Assembly (NCBI GenBank): GCA_016293915.1 | Contig: JAEDCY010000062.1 | Location: 1 to 10,264, forward strand | Length of the DNA stretch: 10,264 nucleotides | From: Treponema sp. | GTDB taxonomy: Bacteria > Spirochaetota > Spirochaetia > Treponematales > Treponemataceae | Direction of reading: 5' to 3' | Part shown: piece after piece, positions 7,344 to 10,264 of the stretch | How positions within the stretch are numbered: the first letter of the stretch is position 1 | Layout of the letters: the number at the start of each line of letters is the position of its first letter | The notes under the pieces: generated by a model | Told to the model about the DNA's origin: nothing | Seen by the model: only the letters and a program-made list of their open reading frames with translations | Database searches by the model: none | Program-made: the position numbers and the translations under genes

Positions 7344-7955
7344 CTATCGGATTATTACTTCTTCAAAGCCCAAAGCCAGCATAAATTGAGTTATTATTCT
7401 TGCTGCATATTCTCTCGCCTCGTCCAAAACACCCTCTGCAATCATATCTTCCAGGGCTTCGACCTTTGCCTTGTCAATCTCATCAAAAATATCCTGAGTA
7501 GAAATCGGAACAAAAATACTCTGCTTTTCATCAAAAACGCTCTGGCTCACAATCTCGTTCCCCAGAACCTCTGCAGGAGGTACTTCAAGCGTTATAGTTT
7601 TTCCGTCGAGCGATATGCTGTAAGAAACATCAGATACATCTGTTATGCCAGCCCGTACCACTCCCTTATATTTTATAATACTGTAGCTCTTAGCCCAGCC
7701 GGCAGACTTCTTTAGGGTAATAATATCGCTGTAACGGTATTTTGCAGTTACCAGCTCCTGACAATACGAAAGCTGTTTATCTACAAGTGCAAGTTTACTT
7801 TCATATTTAACAGTCGTAAACTTTTTTAAGCCGATCCAGGCTGTAACCGCAAGAATTATAGCAATTACCACAATGGTAACAACGCGCAGAATGACTTTTG
7901 TAACAAGCCGGGAACCACCGCTTTTTTTTGCCTTTTTAGATTTCTTTTCTTTCAT
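7344..7955 (-). CDS. DUF4230-type single-pass membrane protein
   Basis: The 203 residues start with a lysine-rich cytoplasmic stretch (1-17), then one membrane anchor (about 19-42), then an extracytoplasmic domain. The segment YSIIKYKGVVRAGI (91-104), followed by a beta-strand-like region (110-127), resembles the DUF4230 family, whose biochemical role is not established. The C-terminal third (152-198) is helical and charged. It is divergent from hflK, with 112 bases between start codons. The ATG at 7955 is the only plausible start, because no other start codon precedes the membrane anchor. A TATAAT box ends only seven bases upstream and no ribosome-binding site is seen. No U-tailed terminator follows it, so read-through into the exporter operon 178 bases downstream is possible. 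The family call is from memory of its pattern. Confidence 0.75.
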   Translation of the reverse strand: MKEKKSKKAKKSGGSRLVTKVILRVVTIVVIAIILAVTAWIGLKKFTTVKYESKLALVDKQLSYCQELVTAKYRYSDIITLKKSAGWAKSYSIIKYKGVVRAGITDVSDVSYSISLDGKTITLEVPPAEVLGNEIVSQSVFDEKQSIFVPISTQDIFDEIDKAKVEALEDMIAEGVLDEAREYAARIITQFMLALGFEEVIIR

Positions 7956-7962
7956 ATAAAAT

Positions 7963-7968
7963 ATTATA
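7963..7968 (-). promoter_or_regulatory. -10 box (TATAAT) abutting the DUF4230 start codon
   Basis: Minus-strand TATAAT at 7968-7963 is a perfect consensus -10 hexamer, with only seven bases (7962-7956) before the ATG. Transcription normally starts about six or seven bases after the -10 box, which would place the 5' end at or next to the ATG. The hexamer at 17-base spacing (CAACAA, 7991-7986) is a poor -35 match, so the box may be fortuitous in AT-rich DNA. Confidence 0.4.
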
Positions 7969-7985
7969 ACCTATATCCGTTTTTT

Positions 7986-8015
7986 TTGTTGTTTTTTTTT
8001 CCATAAGTCTATATC
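7986..8015 (+). promoter_or_regulatory. Weak candidate promoter for hflKC
   Basis: TTGTTG (7986-7991) and TATATC (8010-8015) are 18 bases apart and match the housekeeping consensus at three and four of six positions. A start near 8022 would put the repeat hairpin 8026-8046 at the extreme 5' end of the hflKC mRNA. Spacing and position fit, but the sequence match is weak in a T-rich stretch. Confidence 0.25.
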
Positions 8016-8023
8016 TTTTAAAT

Positions 8024-8049
8024 AGATTCCGAATCATGTTCGGAATGAC
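8024..8049. repeat. Solo palindromic repeat unit, family 1, in the hflK leader
   Basis: A perfect 8-base stem ATTCCGAA (8026-8033) / TTCGGAAT (8039-8046) with loop TCATG, followed by GAC, matches the right-hand unit at 2387-2411 (ATTCCGAA / TTCGGGAT). There is no left unit beside it. It ends two bases before the hflK ribosome-binding site AAAGGAGG (8051-8058). Confidence 0.8.
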
Positions 8050-8067
8050 GAAAGGAGGCTTCGAAAA

Positions 8068-9039
8068 ATGGCTGACGAAGAAGTAAAAAAAGCAAAACGC
8101 GTGCGTAAAAGCATAGGTCCAGCAATGCTTTTCTGGTTGATTGTTCTTGCACTTGCAGTAGCTGCAGGATTTTCAAGTGTTTATGTAGTTGATGAAACAG
8201 AAAATGCGGTAATCACCAGATTCGGAAAATATAAGCAAACCGTAGGCTCTGGCCTTCACGTAAAACTTCCGTTCGGAATCGACAAAAACTACAACGTTGA
8301 TATTAAAACTCTCCGCGCCGAGCAGTTTGGTTTTAAAACCGTTAAATCTGGCCGCAACAATGAGTATAAAAATAATATTTCTGAAGAATCAGAAATGCTC
8401 ACCGGCGACCTTAACATCGTAGATGTTGAATGGGTTATTCAGTACAAGATAACAGATCCAAAACAGTGGCTCTTCAATGTTTACGAAAAAGAACAGACTA
8501 TCCGTGATATTTCACGCTCAGTAATCAACACCCTGGTTGGCGACCGTGCAATTTTTGATGTAATTTCTTCTGACCGTTCTACAATCCAGAACCTTGCCCA
8601 GGAGCAGATGAACGAAAACTTTAAAGCCCTTGGACTTGGAATCAACGTAACAACAGTTCAGTTCCAGAATGTAGTTCCTCCGGTTGAAGTTCAGGCCGCT
8701 TTTGAAGATGTAAACAAGGCCAGTCAGGATATGAAACGCCTTATCAACGAAGGTAAGGAAGAGTATAACAAAGAAATCCCTAAGGCTCAGGGTGAAGCAG
8801 ACCGCCAGATTCAGGTTGCAGAAGGTTATGCTGCAGAGCGTGTAAACATGGCAAAGGGTGATGTTGCCCGCTTCAATGCCGTTTACGAAGAATACAAGCG
8901 TTCACCAAAGGCAACAAAAGAACGAATTTACCTCGAGACTATGGCAGAGATTTTCGGCAGCGAAACAAAGCCGGAGCTGATAGACAGCGAGCTTGAAAAT
9001 CTTGTTCCTGTAAAAAATCTTAAAGATATAAAAGACTAG
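8068..9039 (+). CDS. hflK: FtsH-associated SPFH protein HflK
   Basis: HflK is an SPFH (band 7) protein that assembles with HflC into a large membrane cage around FtsH and limits its access to membrane substrates. Visible features are a charged N-terminus, one membrane anchor (about 18-39), an SPFH domain (about 40-210) starting YVVDETENAVITRFG, the typical MLTGDLNIVDVEW block (110-122), VPPVEVQAAFEDVNKA (203-218), and a long coiled coil rich in Ala/Glu (about 225-290) with the IPKAQGEADR segment at 237-246. At 323 residues it lacks the long Gly-rich N-terminal extension of the E. coli protein. AAAGGAGG (8051-8058) lies nine bases before the ATG. hflC follows after 14 bases. Confidence 0.95.
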   Translation: MADEEVKKAKRVRKSIGPAMLFWLIVLALAVAAGFSSVYVVDETENAVITRFGKYKQTVGSGLHVKLPFGIDKNYNVDIKTLRAEQFGFKTVKSGRNNEYKNNISEESEMLTGDLNIVDVEWVIQYKITDPKQWLFNVYEKEQTIRDISRSVINTLVGDRAIFDVISSDRSTIQNLAQEQMNENFKALGLGINVTTVQFQNVVPPVEVQAAFEDVNKASQDMKRLINEGKEEYNKEIPKAQGEADRQIQVAEGYAAERVNMAKGDVARFNAVYEEYKRSPKATKERIYLETMAEIFGSETKPELIDSELENLVPVKNLKDIKD

Positions 9040-9053
9040 AGGGAGACAGAAAA

Positions 9054-10040
9054 ATGACTAGAGCAATGAAAAAATTTATCGGCTGGCTTATAGCCCTTGT
9101 GATTATCTTTATCCTCTTTGTAATGACAGGACCTTTCTATATTGTAAACGAAGGTAAACAGGTTGTAATTACCCGCTTCAGTAAGATTGTTGATTCTCAC
9201 CAGACAGCAGGTCTTTACATCAAGATTCCTTTCCTCGATCAGGTAATTGAATATCCAAAACTGATTCTTTCTCTGGATGGTGACCCACAGAGCATCACTA
9301 CCAAAGAAAATCAGTATATAATAATAGATACTACATCAAGATGGCGCATTACAGACCCGGTTGCCTTCTATCAGAACTTCCAGACTCTTAATAATGCTTA
9401 CAACAAGATTTCTGATATCGTAGATTCTTCATGCCGTACAATCATCACTCAGAACAGAATGAGTGAAATCGTACGTTCTTCAAACATCATCAATGAACGC
9501 AAGAATACTGAAACAGAAAAAGATGAAGAAACAAAAGAAATTGACAAGCTTGTAAATGCAGACACTGTAAATGAAGTTGTAACAAAAGGCCGAAGCGAGC
9601 TTTGCCGCCAGATGACAGCAAAGGCTCAGCAGGAGGTTCAGGGCTGGGGTATTGAGCTTCTGGATATCGTTCCACGTCAGGTAAAATACTCGGCAGAACT
9701 CAATGAATCTGTTTACAACTCAATGATTAAGGATCGTAACCAGGTTGCTCAAGCTTACCGTTCACTTGGTGAAGGTAAAAAAGCAGAATGGCTTGGTCGC
9801 CTCGAAAACGACAAGCGAAAAATTACTTCAGAAGCATACCGTAAATCTGAGGAAATAAAAGGTGCTGCCGATGCCGAAGCTGCCGCAATTTACGCCGCTG
9901 CTTACAACAAGGATATCGAATTCTATACCTTCTGGAAGAGCATGGAATCTTACAAGCAGAACCTTAAGAACTACCCTGCTACCTACAGCACTAAGATGGA
10001 TTACTTTAATTATCTTTACGGAGCTGATGGTAAGAGATAA
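9054..10040 (+). CDS. hflC: FtsH-associated SPFH protein HflC
   Basis: This is the partner of HflK in the SPFH cage. The 328 residues have a membrane anchor at about 8-26, an SPFH domain from about 27 (PFYIVNEGKQVVITRF) including RITDPVAFYQ (98-107), and a helical stalk with GWGIELLDIVPRQV (197-210) and the Ala-rich AADAEAAAIYAAAY (271-284). A charged Glu/Lys/Thr-rich segment (about 147-178) interrupts the domain and looks like an insertion relative to short HflC proteins. AGGGAG (9040-9045) is eight bases before the ATG at 9054; the second ATG at 9066 is too far from it to be preferred. The gene is in an operon with hflK. No U-tailed terminator follows, only palindromic repeats. Confidence 0.94.
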   Translation: MTRAMKKFIGWLIALVIIFILFVMTGPFYIVNEGKQVVITRFSKIVDSHQTAGLYIKIPFLDQVIEYPKLILSLDGDPQSITTKENQYIIIDTTSRWRITDPVAFYQNFQTLNNAYNKISDIVDSSCRTIITQNRMSEIVRSSNIINERKNTETEKDEETKEIDKLVNADTVNEVVTKGRSELCRQMTAKAQQEVQGWGIELLDIVPRQVKYSAELNESVYNSMIKDRNQVAQAYRSLGEGKKAEWLGRLENDKRKITSEAYRKSEEIKGAADAEAAAIYAAAYNKDIEFYTFWKSMESYKQNLKNYPATYSTKMDYFNYLYGADGKR

Positions 10041-10048
10041 AGCCTATT

Positions 10049-10079
10049 TGGGGTGGTTGAGCCTGTCGAAACTACCCCA
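10049..10079. repeat. Palindromic repeat, family 2, short unit
   Basis: Arms TGGGGTGGTT (10049-10058) and AACTACCCCA (10070-10079) pair with one G·T wobble around an 11-base loop, GAGCCTGTCGA. It starts nine bases after the hflC stop. The core GGTGGTTGAG...TCGAAACTACC aligns with the ends of the two units that follow. There is no T run after it, so an intrinsic terminator role is doubtful. Confidence 0.75.
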
Positions 10080-10085
10080 TACAAC

Positions 10086-10175
10086 GGTGGTTTCGATACG
10101 ATGCTTCGCATCACTCAACCACCGCATTACAGTACACCGGTGGTTGAGTAGCCCAAAGGGCGTATCGAAACCACC
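10086..10175. repeat. Palindromic repeat, family 2, inverted pair with different inner stems
   Basis: Unit B (10086-10123) and unit C (10139-10175) are in opposite orientation, 15 bases apart. Both have 7-base ends GGTGGTT and AACCACC. In a common orientation both read GGTGGTTGAGT, an inner hairpin, then GTATCGAAACCACC. The inner hairpin differs: GATGC-TTC-GCATC (10100-10112) in B and GCCC-AAA-GGGC (10151-10161) in C. Together with the short unit at 10049-10079 they fill the gap after hflC. Similar GGTTGAG...TCGAAACC palindromes are common in bacterial intergenic DNA. Confidence 0.8.
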
Positions 10176-10194
10176 TTGCGCACGAGACATATTT

Positions 10195-10264
10195 ATGAAT
10201 TTATTACACATAGAAAACAATGAACTTCGCCTTAACACAAATCTCGATGAGTACACATTCGGTA
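10195..10264 (+). CDS. Possible start of a gene cut by the window edge
   Basis: An open frame of 23 codons begins with ATG at 10195 and runs off the window, reading MNLLHIENNELRLNTNLDEY and then TFG. The residue mix (charged, Asn and Leu rich) looks protein-like, and the position just after the repeat cluster fits a gene start. No Shine-Dalgarno sequence is visible, and another frame (ATG at 10220) is also open to the edge, so the frame is not certain. I do not recognise the family and assign no function. Confidence 0.4.
   Translation, partial: MNLLHIENNELRLNTNLDEYTFG

Noticed and set aside
7344..10040. DUF4230 plus hflKC as a defence or toxin-antitoxin system
   Set aside because: SPFH proteins HflK and HflC have an established housekeeping role with FtsH, and no nuclease, kinase or toxin-like domain is visible nearby.
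10049..10175. Three similar palindromes in a row, suggestive of a small CRISPR array
   Set aside because: The units alternate orientation, differ inside, and are separated by short unequal spacers with no uniform repeat length; no cas gene is present.
10044..10256. Minus-strand open frame across the repeat cluster
   Set aside because: It consists largely of translated palindromic repeat sequence and overlaps the more plausible plus-strand gene start at 10195.

Overview
The window looks like a core-genome stretch of a spirochaete, most likely a host-associated Treponema. This is an inference from the gene content (a flagellar chaperone pair, FtsH, HflK and HflC), the moderately AT-rich composition with many A and T tracts, and the protein style. 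No rRNA, tRNA, transposase, phage gene or CRISPR array is visible.

Layout, left to right: (1) a strong hairpin terminator at 32-71 closing ftsH; (2) ftsH, minus strand, 70-2136; (3) a 328-base AT-rich gap that holds a paired palindromic repeat; (4) a flagellar chaperone operon on the plus strand, fliS (2465-2905) and a FlgN-like coiled-coil gene (2931-3401); (5) a bidirectional terminator at 3404-3436 between convergent operons; (6) a minus-strand operon for a heterodimeric ABC exporter, 7165-5390 followed by 5390-3444, with TAATG overlap; (7) a repeat-filled gap at 7166-7343; (8) a minus-strand DUF4230-type membrane protein, 7344-7955; (9) a divergent intergenic region; (10) hflK (8068-9039) and hflC (9054-10040), plus strand; (11) a gap with three palindromes of a second repeat family; (12) the probable start of a plus-strand gene running off the right edge at 10195.

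Functionally, FtsH at the left end and HflK/HflC at the right end belong to the same inner-membrane quality-control assembly in bacteria where it has been studied: HflKC is an SPFH-domain complex that encloses FtsH. The flagellar pair supplies export chaperones for flagellin and hook-associated proteins. The ABC pair reads as one exporter with one consensus and one degenerate ATP site. Its substrate cannot be told from sequence.

I see no clearly novel multi-gene system. The most unusual material is between the genes. Two families of short palindromic repeats are present, and in both the stem sequences change between copies while base pairing is kept. One solo hairpin abuts the hflK ribosome-binding site. 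The DUF4230 gene has a TATAAT box so close to its ATG that its mRNA may be leaderless.
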